A stretch of DNA of 64,000 nucleotides, from positions 223,578 to 287,577 of the forward strand of contig CACYPF010000001.1 of NCBI GenBank assembly GCA_902776195.1, in the 5' to 3' direction. Positions within the stretch are counted from its first letter, which is position 1. Each line of letters begins with the position of its first letter. The position numbers and the translations under genes are program-made. A model generated the notes under the pieces. The model worked only from the letters and a program-made list of their open reading frames with translations. It searched no databases and was not told where the DNA came from. Source of the DNA: an uncultured Prevotellaceae bacterium. Lineage in GTDB: Bacteria > Bacteroidota > Bacteroidia > Bacteroidales > Bacteroidaceae. Below are positions 28,219-36,878 of this stretch, in pieces.

Positions 28219-28559
28219 TCCAGATCTCCTTTCCTCCAGGCATAAACCAGCCCGAATACTAATACTACCAGGAAGAAGCCGATGCTCAGCAGTGCCGCTG
28301 ATCCAAACTCCTTCACGACGACAGCCCATGGATAGAGGAAGACAGTCTCCACATCAAACATGAGGAACAAGATGGCGAACAGGTAGAATCCTACAGTGAA
28401 AGGCAACCAAGAAGAACCATGAGTCGGAATGCCGCACTCATAAGGCTCGCCTTTGATCTTGTTGTAGGAACGCGGACCTATCAGCTTCGCAATAACGTAA
28501 GCTCCAGCCACCAACGTAACAGCCGTCAATACAACGGTAATTAACAACGTAAAGTTCAT
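28209..28559 (-). CDS. nuoA: Complex I, subunit A
   Basis: 116 residues, three membrane helices. The diagnostic loop YECGIPTHGSSWLPFTVGFYLFAILFLMFDVETVFLYPWA contains the ECG motif and the membrane-embedded acidic DVE. It is the first gene of the nuo operon; a -7 box (TACCTTTG, complement of 28591-28598) lies about 30 nt upstream. Confidence 0.95.
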   Translation of the reverse strand: MNFTLLITVVLTAVTLVAGAYVIAKLIGPRSYNKIKGEPYECGIPTHGSSWLPFTVGFYLFAILFLMFDVETVFLYPWAVVVKEFGSAALLSIGFFLVVLVFGLVYAWRKGDLEWK

Positions 28560-28590
28560 AACTAAAATAATATTGAATTCAATTTGCCTG

Positions 28591-28598
28591 CAAAGGTA
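28591..28598 (-). promoter_or_regulatory. -7 box of the nuo operon
   Basis: The complement reads TACCTTTG, matching TAnnTTTG, about 32 nt before the nuoA ATG. A TTTG at the expected -33 position is not present; a string of ATGAGAAATG/ATGAGTA micro-repeats occupies it. Confidence 0.5.
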
Positions 28599-28682
28599 CT
28601 AATTATAAATGAGAAATGAGTAATGAGTAATGAGAAATTTGGATAAAAACGGAAAAAATTTACAACGTACAGAAAAATAAAA

Positions 28683-28707
28683 GCCGTCGCCTGTGCAGGC
28701 AACGGCT
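28683..28707 (-). terminator. Terminator after the XRE regulator gene
   Basis: GCCGTTGCCTG / CAGGCGACGGC on the minus strand forms an 11-bp stem with one mismatch and a short loop, followed by a T-rich tail. It ends the transcript of the small regulator 5 nt after its stop. Confidence 0.8.
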
Positions 28708-28711
28708 TTAA

Positions 28712-28924
28712 TTATTTACGTTTAGGAAATGCTTCTTCGGACAATTCCTTAAAGAAGTCGTACTCCAAAATAACGCTGATACGCATCAATAATCGTACGT
28801 CCAGACTTTTACGCTTGAAAATGTTATAAACATTCGTGCGTTCGCAAGGGATTTGCGTTGCTAACCATGAAGCAGACTTCCCCTGCTTCCTAAGAATTTC
28901 TTCAATGTGCTTACCTATATTCAT
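28712..28924 (-). CDS. Small XRE-type helix-turn-helix regulator
   Basis: 70 residues, essentially one Cro/CI-type DNA-binding domain. The helix-turn-helix is visible as KQGKSASWLATQIPCERTNVYNIFKRK (about residues 14-40), followed by VRLLMRISVILEYDFFKELSE, the usual dimerisation helices. The tail is lysine rich. It has its own -7 box (TACCTTTG, complement of 28970-28977) and its own terminator, so it is monocistronic. Its targets are unknown; it lies between the mannan operon and nuo, with no sign that it regulates either. Confidence 0.8.
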   Translation of the reverse strand: MNIGKHIEEILRKQGKSASWLATQIPCERTNVYNIFKRKSLDVRLLMRISVILEYDFFKELSEEAFPKRK

Positions 28925-29031
28925 CGGTCTCTGTCGGTGTTGGTTAATCTATTATTAACTTTCCGTCGGCAAAGGTACGGAATAAATTCCAATATATCAG
29001 CACTTTATTGTAGAAATTGTTTTCTCAACAC

Positions 29032-30546
29032 TTAATCAAACATCAAAACATCCCCAATACATGCATTCGTTTGTTGAATATGCAGCAACGAACAGACTGT
29101 AGGGGCAATGTCTGTGATATGCACTTCTTTTGGATGACTACCATGAGGGACATGCCATCCATAGAACAGCAATGGGATATGCGCGTCATAGGGATTCCAC
29201 TCGCCATGAGTTGTACCGACAGGGGAAGACCATGAACCATACTCATAATAGCCCGGCTCTGGAACAACATATATTTCTCCTCCCCGGTGATAATTATACC
29301 CCAACAGCATCCGGTCACGAATAACAGGGGGAATGGCAGAGGTGGCAATTTTCTCGGCATCAACGACGAAAGAGAGATTCGGACTTTGCTGAAGATATTC
29401 TATGATAACCTCCTTGACGCGCTGATAATCGAGTCCTTGCTGGCGAACACCTTCCTTATCCAAGAAAAGGCGATAGTCCAGAATACCGAGTATCACTGAT
29501 TTCGTATTCCCTAATTTAGAAGCTACATAAGCATCCAGCTCTTTTCGCAGATTCTCAGACAACCACTTACCCGCATGCAGCTGATGATCCTCCATGAATT
29601 GTATGTTATGAGCGGCACCATGGTCAGCAGTCAGGAACACGATATAGTTACCCTTCCCCACTTGTTCGTCAAGTGTATCAAAGAGACGGGCAAGTTCTTT
29701 ATCAAGTTCTATATAAGCCTCATCGGTATGTTCCCCACGCGTACCCCATTTATGTCCGATAACATCAGTATGGGAGTAACTGACACATAACATATCCGTC
29801 TCATTACCCTGTCCCATCTTCTCACCTTTGACAGCAGCTATTGCCATATCGGTAATCAACACACCGGTCAATGGGGACAGACCGACATCCACGCCAAGCC
29901 GCTTCAACTCCTTATTCTGAGCCATCTGCCTATTCACATCCTTAACCCATGTGGGAAGTTCCTGCATGTAATAGGTACTGGTGACAAACTGTCCGTTTTT
30001 CAAGTCCATCCAATAGGCTGCGTTGGCGGAGTGCCCAGCGGGGAAGATAGCGGCGCGGTCCTTATACGAGATGCCTATCACCTTAGAACGGAAATTCGTG
30101 TGAAGACGCAACTGGTCACCAATCGTAGTAGCAAGCAGGTTGCGGGGTGACATTTTCCCTACATTCTTATTGTCAGTACCTACGGTGCGCACTGTACTGT
30201 CCGCACAACAATAAGTCCTTCTGCCATCTATAAAGAAAGTATTCCCGCAGATACCATGAAAGGCAGGCGAGGTTCCCGTATACGCACTGGTATGTCCTAT
30301 CGCTGTCACTGTTGGGATATAGTTTATCAAACAGTTATCAAAACTATATCCCTCATCTATCATCCGACGGAATCCATTATGCGTGAACCTATTATAATAT
30401 ATAGAGAGATAGTCCCAACGCATCTGGTCTACAACGATGCCGACCACCAGTTTGGGCTTCTCTCCGAAAGTTGGGCGGGCACTACTTGCTGACACTGTCA
30501 GTACCATGCCGACCATCCATAACACAAAAAATAATTTCTTTTTCAT
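29032..30546 (-). CDS. pafA: PafA-like alkaline phosphatase
   Basis: 504 residues with a signal peptide (to about SASSA). Member of the alkaline phosphatase superfamily: metal ligand Asp40 in GIVVDQMRWDYL, a Thr nucleophile in IPTVTAIGHTSAYTG (Thr79 or Thr81), Asn102 in GNTFF, and the KxR pair Lys162/Arg164 in SYKDRAAIFPAGHSANAAYW. Thr, Asn and the Lys/Arg pair are the signature of the PafA group of calcium-activated periplasmic monoesterases found in Bacteroidetes. The later metal ligands DHG (LTADHGAAHN) and the terminal His (VGTTHGE) are present. It overlaps the epimerase stop by 4 nt (ATGA), so it is the last gene of the mannan operon and could release inorganic phosphate used by the GH130 phosphorylase. 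Confidence 0.88.
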   Translation of the reverse strand: MKKKLFFVLWMVGMVLTVSASSARPTFGEKPKLVVGIVVDQMRWDYLSIYYNRFTHNGFRRMIDEGYSFDNCLINYIPTVTAIGHTSAYTGTSPAFHGICGNTFFIDGRRTYCCADSTVRTVGTDNKNVGKMSPRNLLATTIGDQLRLHTNFRSKVIGISYKDRAAIFPAGHSANAAYWMDLKNGQFVTSTYYMQELPTWVKDVNRQMAQNKELKRLGVDVGLSPLTGVLITDMAIAAVKGEKMGQGNETDMLCVSYSHTDVIGHKWGTRGEHTDEAYIELDKELARLFDTLDEQVGKGNYIVFLTADHGAAHNIQFMEDHQLHAGKWLSENLRKELDAYVASKLGNTKSVILGILDYRLFLDKEGVRQQGLDYQRVKEVIIEYLQQSPNLSFVVDAEKIATSAIPPVIRDRMLLGYNYHRGGEIYVVPEPGYYEYGSWSSPVGTTHGEWNPYDAHIPLLFYGWHVPHGSHPKEVHITDIAPTVCSLLHIQQTNACIGDVLMFD

Positions 30547-31733
30547 TTAAAAGGCCTTTCTATCATTTCCAAACACATGCGGCTATTATGATAAGGACAT
30601 TTCCAGAAACCGGCCTTGTCATCCACCGTATTCAGTGTCCCGTCAGGATGACGGCTCCAGTGCCACTCTCCGTTCTCCCAGTCTATCAGATTGTCTTTGA
30701 TATACTGCCAGCAACGGACACCATGCTCAAGGGCATCCTTATCACCGAAATGCTGATAGATATTCATCCAGCCCACGACATTCTCCGCCTGTACCCACCA
30801 GTGCAGGTCATCATCCACATGTCCTGTATCCAGATTCGCCTCATGAATCATCGACCCATCAGGACGCAACCCCTTCTCAGAGGCTTTTGCAACCATCTTG
30901 ACGACTTCCTCCATTTTAGCGAGTACATCCGGATCACCTAATACCAAGGCAGCCTCATGCATCAACCATGAGCACTCAATATCATGACCGTAACTCTCCA
31001 ACTGTCCTGCACCACGTGTCCAGTCGTTCTCGAAGAAGAGATCCAGATGGTGCGTCTCTGGGTTCAGGATATGTTCCGTAAAGATATTGATGATGTTACG
31101 TAAAGCCTTCTCCACCTTTGGAGCCTTACATATCCGGTAAAGATTAGCATAAGGCTCAATAATATGCAGATGAGTATTCTGCGACTTCGGGAAGTTGGCA
31201 TCCAGTTCAGACAAACGCATGTCGGCAATCGGTTGCCAGTCACGGGTCTTTGCCTCAATATAACCATTATAGACAGGATCTAAGGCATGTTCCTCGATAC
31301 AGTCAAAGAACTGAAGGGCACAATCCAGTGCTTCCTGATCACCTGTGGCACGAGCATATTCTGACATACCATAAAGGGCAAACCCGATGGCATAGAACTG
31401 CTTACGGGTGTTTAACGGCTGACCTTTATAATCCAAACTCCAATAAACACCGCCATACTCCTTGTCCAGGAAATGCTCCATGAAATACTCTTTGGCATAA
31501 GTTGCCATCTTCAGGTACTCAGGATTTCCCAATACCCGATAAGCGGCAGAGAAAGACCACAGAATACGGGCATTGAGGATTGCCCCTTTCTCTGCATCGG
31601 CATGCAACACCTCTTTCCCGTCAATACGACCATAGAACCCTCCGTTCTCATGGTCCACCATCTTTTCCATCCAAAAGCGCAGGATGTTGTTCTCCACAAC
31701 ATCCTGCATCTCCTTTTTCATTTCTTCTATCAT
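30543..31733 (-). CDS. Cellobiose 2-epimerase (AGE family)
   Basis: 396 residues from the ATG at 31733 (MIEEMKKEMQDVV). A longer frame starting with GTG at 31751 overlaps the symporter gene. The (alpha/alpha)6 barrel family is shown by NGGFYGRIDG, WSFSAAYR, HDIECSWLMHEAA, HWWVQAENVVGWMN and WKCPYHNSRMCLEM, holding the catalytic His residues. Cellobiose 2-epimerases convert the reducing-end residue of beta-1,4-disaccharides; here the expected reaction is mannobiose to 4-O-beta-mannosyl-glucose. The gene order GH26, GH130, symporter, epimerase matches the mannan cluster characterised in Bacteroides fragilis. It starts one base after the symporter stop and overlaps pafA by 4 nt. Cytoplasmic; no signal peptide. 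Confidence 0.92.
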   Translation of the reverse strand: MIEEMKKEMQDVVENNILRFWMEKMVDHENGGFYGRIDGKEVLHADAEKGAILNARILWSFSAAYRVLGNPEYLKMATYAKEYFMEHFLDKEYGGVYWSLDYKGQPLNTRKQFYAIGFALYGMSEYARATGDQEALDCALQFFDCIEEHALDPVYNGYIEAKTRDWQPIADMRLSELDANFPKSQNTHLHIIEPYANLYRICKAPKVEKALRNIINIFTEHILNPETHHLDLFFENDWTRGAGQLESYGHDIECSWLMHEAALVLGDPDVLAKMEEVVKMVAKASEKGLRPDGSMIHEANLDTGHVDDDLHWWVQAENVVGWMNIYQHFGDKDALEHGVRCWQYIKDNLIDWENGEWHWSRHPDGTLNTVDDKAGFWKCPYHNSRMCLEMIERPFK

Positions 31734-31734
31734 A

Positions 31735-33132
31735 TCAGTCTTCAATAGCACGTATTTCTTTCAGTTCCGCATTAATGGCGTTGATGCGCTCAGTAGTCAG
31801 AGGATAGAACCATACCACACACATAGACAGCAGAGCGACACAAGCTGGGATAAAGCTCATCAGCCAACGCAGACAGGACAGTGCCAGCTCCGGCTGAGCG
31901 ACACCCTGTGCCAACTGAGTGGCGTCAGTGATGTAACCAAATCCGTCAAGCAGCCATAACACGGCAGCACCACCGATAGCACCACCAAACTTCTGCGCCA
32001 TAGAGCTGGAAGAGAATATCAGACCTGTTGAAGCAGTCTTGAACTTCAACTCCGCATAGTCACTCACGTCAGCATACATACTCCATACCAAGGGAGACAT
32101 GATACCCGTCAGGATAGATATCAGTATCTGGAAGATAAGCATCATCCAGTAACCAGTCGGAGTAGATGGAATGAAATAGAACAACACACTCAGCACTACC
32201 AATGAGGCGTTCACTAAGATAAAGGTAGTTTTCTTTCCCAACTTTCCTGAGATGGGCACACAAGAGGCGACACCCACCATGTTAGACACCTCACCGATTC
32301 CGAGGAACAGTCCTGCATAGAAAGCAAACATCAGTCCGAAGAATACCAGATTGACATTCGGTCCGATGATATCCTGGAAGAAATAGGCTACGGTAGCACC
32401 ACGGACGGTATTGAACAGGTTGAAGCACAGGGCAGCACCAATGAGCAGCCACCAAGGCTTGTTAGAGAGCAATGCCTTGAAGTCGTTGCCTACACTGACA
32501 GTAGACATGGTCTTCAGGTGCTCCTTGGTCATCATGAAGCACAGGATGAACATCACGAAGCAGGCAGCGGCAATCATCACCATTGCCCAGAACCATCCCT
32601 TGGGAGAGTCATATCCTCCCATGAGATTACACAGGGGTTCCCAAAGGAACAACGAGATGAATGAACCACCATAGGCGAAGAACATACGGAATGAGGAGAA
32701 CACCGTCTTCTCATTCGTGTCATCGGTCATCACACCCAGCATAGCACCGTAAGGCACATTGATTCCCGTATAGACGGTCATCATCAGGATATAGGTGACA
32801 TACGCCCATATCAGCTTTCCTCCATAGTCCAAGTCTGGAGTGGTAAACAACAGAATACCGCAGATGGAGAAGAACGGAGCCACCCACAACAGGTAAGGAC
32901 GGTACTTTCCCCATTTAGTAGTCGTACGGTCGGAAATCACGCCCATCATCGGATCGCTGACAGCATCCCATATACGTGTAACGAGCACCAGGACACCGGC
33001 ATCCACCAATGACAGTCCGAAGATATTACTATAGAAGAACGGCAGGTAATATGAGAATATCTTCCAGAACATGCTGGACGACATATCACCGAAACCGTAT
33101 CCTATTTTCTCTGATAATTTAGATTTAGCCAT
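31735..33132 (-). CDS. GPH-family sugar:cation symporter (probable mannobiose importer)
   Basis: 465 residues from the ATG at 33132 ([16 protein letters not shown]). The frame extends to a TTG at 33150 but that lies inside the phosphorylase gene. Twelve helices and the family motifs identify a glycoside-pentoside-hexuronide (MelB-type) symporter: [44 protein letters not shown], and [13 protein letters not shown]. In the operon between the phosphorylase and the epimerase it most likely imports mannobiose or mannosyl-oligosaccharides with Na+ or H+. It overlaps the GH130 gene by 8 nt. Confidence 0.9.
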   Translation of the reverse strand: MAKSKLSEKIGYGFGDMSSSMFWKIFSYYLPFFYSNIFGLSLVDAGVLVLVTRIWDAVSDPMMGVISDRTTTKWGKYRPYLLWVAPFFSICGILLFTTPDLDYGGKLIWAYVTYILMMTVYTGINVPYGAMLGVMTDDTNEKTVFSSFRMFFAYGGSFISLFLWEPLCNLMGGYDSPKGWFWAMVMIAAACFVMFILCFMMTKEHLKTMSTVSVGNDFKALLSNKPWWLLIGAALCFNLFNTVRGATVAYFFQDIIGPNVNLVFFGLMFAFYAGLFLGIGEVSNMVGVASCVPISGKLGKKTTFILVNASLVVLSVLFYFIPSTPTGYWMMLIFQILISILTGIMSPLVWSMYADVSDYAELKFKTASTGLIFSSSSMAQKFGGAIGGAAVLWLLDGFGYITDATQLAQGVAQPELALSCLRWLMSFIPACVALLSMCVVWFYPLTTERINAINAELKEIRAIED

Positions 33133-34291
33133 TCTGTTTGTTCTTAGCAATAAGTTTCTTGATGGTTTCCACGGAAGCTGCTGTATAAAGTCCGTCCTCC
33201 GGTGTATTCATACAGTAGTCTGTAAGTTTATCTATGGTTGAGGTGGCAACATGCATACGGGTATCTGCTGATGCATAGTAGATGAACACACGTCCGTCCT
33301 CATCGGCGATCCATCCGTTGGCAAATGCCACGTTCATCACGTCACCCAAATACTCGTCACCCGTAGGAACGAGGAAGAATCCTCCTGGCTGGGCTATCAC
33401 CTTAGTGGGATCTTCCAGTGAAGTCATATACATATATAACACGTAACGCAGTCCATCGGCAGTGGCACGAACACCATGCGCCAGATGCAGCCACCCTTTC
33501 TCGGTCTTGATAGGATGAGGTCCCTCACCGTTCTTCACCTCAGTGATAGTATGGTAGTGGCGGGCATTGATAATTTTCTCCTCCTTCACCTCGGCATGTG
33601 TAATGTCGTCAACGAGTGCCCAACCGATACCGCCACCAGAGCCTGTATCAATAAAGCCATCCTGCGGACGGGTATAGAACGCATACTTGCCATTGACGAA
33701 CTCAGGATGCAGCACCACGTTACGTTGCTGTGACTTCGTCTTCAGGTCCGGCAGGCGCTCCCAAGTCTTCAAGTCCTTGGTACGGGCGATACCTGCTGTT
33801 GCCGTTGCCGCACTCAGATTACCGGGCTGTGAGTCATCATGACGCTCTGCGCAGAACACACCATAGATCCAACCATCCTCATGCTTCGTGATACGCATAT
33901 CATAGATATTGGTAGCGGGAATCACATCATCGGGCATGGTGACAGGCTCCTCCCAGAAGCGGAAGTTATCCACACCATTGGGACTCTCGGCAACGGCGAA
34001 GAACGACTTACGGTCAGCTCCTTCCACACGTACTACGAGGCAATACTTGCCATTCCATTTGATAGCACCTGAGTTCAGGGTGGCATTCATCATGATGCGC
34101 TGCATCAGGTAAGGATTATCCTTCTCATTGAAGTCATAACGCCACTCCAGCGGAGTATGCTCTGCGGTCAGGATAGGGTTCTTCCACTTATCGTAAATTC
34201 CATTGCCCCACTCTACGGGTTCGTTCTTGCGTGTCAGCAGCTCCTCGTGATGAGCACGCAGTGCAGCTACTTTGGTTTTAAAATCGCTCAT
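33125..34291 (-). CDS. GH130 beta-1,4-mannosylglucose phosphorylase
   Basis: 388 residues from the ATG at 34291; the frame can be read two codons further to a TTG. Five-bladed propeller family GH130, subfamily 1 by resemblance to the Bacteroides fragilis enzyme. The general-acid Asp is in [14 protein letters not shown] and falls at residue 131 when the ATG is used, the number I recall for that enzyme. Other conserved segments are [49 protein letters not shown] and [33 protein letters not shown]. It phosphorolyses mannosyl-glucose to mannose-1-phosphate and glucose in the cytoplasm. The start is 6 nt after the GH26 stop. Confidence 0.93.
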   Translation of the reverse strand: MSDFKTKVAALRAHHEELLTRKNEPVEWGNGIYDKWKNPILTAEHTPLEWRYDFNEKDNPYLMQRIMMNATLNSGAIKWNGKYCLVVRVEGADRKSFFAVAESPNGVDNFRFWEEPVTMPDDVIPATNIYDMRITKHEDGWIYGVFCAERHDDSQPGNLSAATATAGIARTKDLKTWERLPDLKTKSQQRNVVLHPEFVNGKYAFYTRPQDGFIDTGSGGGIGWALVDDITHAEVKEEKIINARHYHTITEVKNGEGPHPIKTEKGWLHLAHGVRATADGLRYVLYMYMTSLEDPTKVIAQPGGFFLVPTGDEYLGDVMNVAFANGWIADEDGRVFIYYASADTRMHVATSTIDKLTDYCMNTPEDGLYTAASVETIKKLIAKNKQNG

Positions 34292-34297
34292 ATTCAA

Positions 34298-35413
34298 TTA
34301 TTTTATATCGTTCTGGAATAAGGTTTTCTCATCGTTATAGAAGTCCACGAAATATTTCGCATCAGCCTTCGAGGGAGCTGGTCCGAACCATTCCTCCTTG
34401 TAATTACGCCACGTCAACAGATAACTGATAGGGAAATCCTTTACGGCAGGCAGCAGTGTGGAGGTCCACCAGTCGGGCTGTGTCATATTCTTCATACCTG
34501 TCTCTGTCAGTGCAGGAATCAAGTTGTGCTCCTTTGCCACGGCACAAAGTACCTCCAGGTTCTGCTTGGTACGCTCAATGAACTTGTCTTTCTCCTCGGG
34601 TACCCACTGATAACCGTCCAGTCCCAGCATATCGACACGGTCATCACCGGGATAACGGTCAAGCAGGCGCTCAGCGGTCAGGTTATCCTGACAACCGGGA
34701 GAGTATGACCATACCAGATTATCGAAGCCGTCAGCCTTCAGCTTATCCTGCAGCATGTTCCACAAAGCCTTGTATTCCTCTACGGTACAGAGCTTCTCAC
34801 CCCACCAGAACCAAGAGCCTGAATTCTCATGCCAAGGACGGAAGATGACAGGAATCTTCTGTCCGTTATCATCTTTCAAAGTCGCGAGGAAGTCAGATAC
34901 ACGCTGCATCCAGCCCTCGAACCTCTGGTGGAACTCACCACCAGGAAGAATCTTCTTCACAATGGTAGAGTCGGTGACATCCCATGCCGTTCCTTCCGGG
35001 AACTTCTGTCCTGCCCAGCCACCACCTTCAATAGTGGTGACAGGATTGCGGGGATGCCAGCTCAAGGTAACGATACCACCACGACGGTAATGGTTCTGTA
35101 TCTCCTCTGTCATACGGGTAAAGGGAACACTGTCCAGGTTCTTCTTATCACCCATCTCGATACCACCGAGGTCGAAGCCCATGATAGCGGGATAGTCGCC
35201 ACATACATTCTTCACATCACTGGAGTCTTTGTCATACTCCCATGTGAGTCCATACATCGGGTCATCCTGGTGTCCGTACATGATTCCCTTCTTCTGAAGA
35301 GAGTCCAGACGTTCCAACAACTGCTGAGCCACTGTCTTCTGAGGCTCAGCCTGCTTAGTGGCACATGCTACCATCGCCATTGCTACCGTTCCTATTACCA
35401 ATAATTTCTTCAT
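34298..35413 (-). CDS. GH26 endo-beta-1,4-mannanase, lipoprotein
   Basis: 371 residues with a lipobox at VACA (Cys17), so anchored to a membrane, probably at the cell surface or in the periplasm. The GH26 (clan A) barrel shows the conserved GHQDDPMYGLTW, SWHPRNP, acid/base Glu196 in FRPWHENSGSWFWWG and nucleophile Glu304 in PALTETGMKN. This is the typical mannanase form of the family, and the same gene precedes GH130 in the B. fragilis mannan cluster, where its product releases mannobiose from mannans. It lies 59 nt after the acetyl-esterase gene and 6 nt before the phosphorylase. Confidence 0.94.
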   Translation of the reverse strand: MKKLLVIGTVAMAMVACATKQAEPQKTVAQQLLERLDSLQKKGIMYGHQDDPMYGLTWEYDKDSSDVKNVCGDYPAIMGFDLGGIEMGDKKNLDSVPFTRMTEEIQNHYRRGGIVTLSWHPRNPVTTIEGGGWAGQKFPEGTAWDVTDSTIVKKILPGGEFHQRFEGWMQRVSDFLATLKDDNGQKIPVIFRPWHENSGSWFWWGEKLCTVEEYKALWNMLQDKLKADGFDNLVWSYSPGCQDNLTAERLLDRYPGDDRVDMLGLDGYQWVPEEKDKFIERTKQNLEVLCAVAKEHNLIPALTETGMKNMTQPDWWTSTLLPAVKDFPISYLLTWRNYKEEWFGPAPSKADAKYFVDFYNDEKTLFQNDIK

Positions 35414-35472
35414 ATTCTTAATTCTATATTACTCCACGCTTACAAGTAATCATAATTATTCATTACTCATTA

Positions 35473-36771
35473 CTAATTCCTGATTTTCATCTGCCGCAGC
35501 ATCCAGTCCTCCCACTCGTCCCATTGTTCCTGGAACCAGAAGTGCCAGGTAGCCTGATACGGTTTAATCGTCTTGGGACCCTTCACCGTATTATACGTTG
35601 CCCATGCGGTAGTGGGGGGCACCACATCATCGTTATAGCCGAACGAGAACCACCCCGTCTGCTTATCAGTTATCATGCGGGCGAAGTTCACACCGTCGTA
35701 ATAGCGGGAAACCTCAATCTGCTTCTCCTGTCCCTTGCCTTTATTCCAATAGAAATAATGAGGCCACCCACAAGCGACTCCCTGTAGAGAGGCGGTATGG
35801 TCGCAGAGGGCAGCATGCACAGGAGCATAATAAGTGATGCGTTTGTCAAGTGCAGCAGTGGCGAGCGTCAGGAAACCTCCCTGACTGGAGCCTGACACAC
35901 CCATCTCCTTACCATTCCATGGGGTATATTCCGCAATATAGTCGAGAGCACGGATACAACCCAGCACCACGCGTTTGTAATAGTTCTTGTCACGGTCGTC
36001 GGTATAGAACTCCCAATACCAGTTCAAGGCACCATGGAAGATGTCATCATACACCTTCTGCTCCATGGTCACGGGAATACCATGAATACCTATCTCCAGG
36101 GTGATGGCACCTTGTGACGCGGTATAGACATCACCGCCATAAGGACGCACACCAGCTCCCGGTACCCTCAGCAATGCGGGATATTTGCCTTCCTTGACAG
36201 GGACACAGAGGATACCATAGGTACGATAGTCCCACTGCATGTTATTGAAGGACACCTCATAGACATTCACATCCTTGGTGCAACGCTCTGGCAACAAGCG
36301 TTTGGTGGGGTTCAGATCGGTCTTGCGAGCCTCCTTGATAGCGTTCTGCCAGAACTCCTCGAAGTCCTTGGGCATCACTGTCGTAGGCTGCAGCTTCTCC
36401 GGTGAGAAAGCTGCGCCACATGCACCTTTATATTCCTTTCCTCCTACATGCGCCTTGACATCAACACGATAGAAACCTGGCTTTGTCATTTTACCCTTCA
36501 GGGTCAGCGTACCGTCTTTCAGTACCACGCCCTTTTTCTTCACGTCCTGATACATCTCCGGACCCGCCTCATAGTCGACAGTCACATTATCTATCAGAGT
36601 GGCGGAGCGTGTCACACTGATCTTGAAGGTAGCCGTCTCCCCCACCTCATACTTCCAGTCCTGATGGTCGGGTACGACATTCACTTGTATTTCATTGCCT
36701 CGAATCTGAGCCTGTACGGGTACCACACATGCTAACAGCAGCAACAATAAAACGGTTTCTATTCGTCTCAT
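35473..36771 (-). CDS. CE7-type acetyl esterase (AXE1 family) with N-terminal beta domain
   Basis: 432 residues with a signal peptide (to VQAQ). Residues 25-120 form an immunoglobulin-like beta domain (VGETATFKISVTR, LKGKMTKPGFYRVDVKA). The C-terminal alpha/beta-hydrolase matches the acetyl xylan esterase/cephalosporin deacetylase family: Ser296 in SGSSQGG, Asp381 or Asp382 in GYNDDVVPP, and His410 in ATWHFWF. Genes of this type remove O-acetyl groups from plant polysaccharides or their oligosaccharides. First in the operon with GH26, GH130 and the symporter, it should deacetylate acetylated mannan. A -7 box (TAACTTTG, complement of 36808-36815) lies about 36 nt upstream. Confidence 0.88.
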   Translation of the reverse strand: MRRIETVLLLLLLACVVPVQAQIRGNEIQVNVVPDHQDWKYEVGETATFKISVTRSATLIDNVTVDYEAGPEMYQDVKKKGVVLKDGTLTLKGKMTKPGFYRVDVKAHVGGKEYKGACGAAFSPEKLQPTTVMPKDFEEFWQNAIKEARKTDLNPTKRLLPERCTKDVNVYEVSFNNMQWDYRTYGILCVPVKEGKYPALLRVPGAGVRPYGGDVYTASQGAITLEIGIHGIPVTMEQKVYDDIFHGALNWYWEFYTDDRDKNYYKRVVLGCIRALDYIAEYTPWNGKEMGVSGSSQGGFLTLATAALDKRITYYAPVHAALCDHTASLQGVACGWPHYFYWNKGKGQEKQIEVSRYYDGVNFARMITDKQTGWFSFGYNDDVVPPTTAWATYNTVKGPKTIKPYQATWHFWFQEQWDEWEDWMLRQMKIRN

Positions 36772-36807
36772 TCTTCTAAATGTTTAGATCTGTAATAATA
36801 TCGGTTG

Positions 36808-36815
36808 CAAAGTTA
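36808..36815 (-). promoter_or_regulatory. -7 box of the esterase-GH26-GH130 operon
   Basis: The complement reads TAACTTTG, a TAnnTTTG match about 36 nt before the esterase ATG. No clear -33 TTTG at the expected distance, which is common for regulated promoters. Confidence 0.45.
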
Positions 36816-36878
36816 GCATTAATTTTATAAATATAATGATACTTTGTTGCTTTTATCACATACAATTTAATATATTTG

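Noticed and set aside
31734-31751. GTG start for the cellobiose 2-epimerase overlapping the symporter
   Set aside because: The ATG at 31733 directly after the symporter stop is a better start and gives the family-typical N-terminus.
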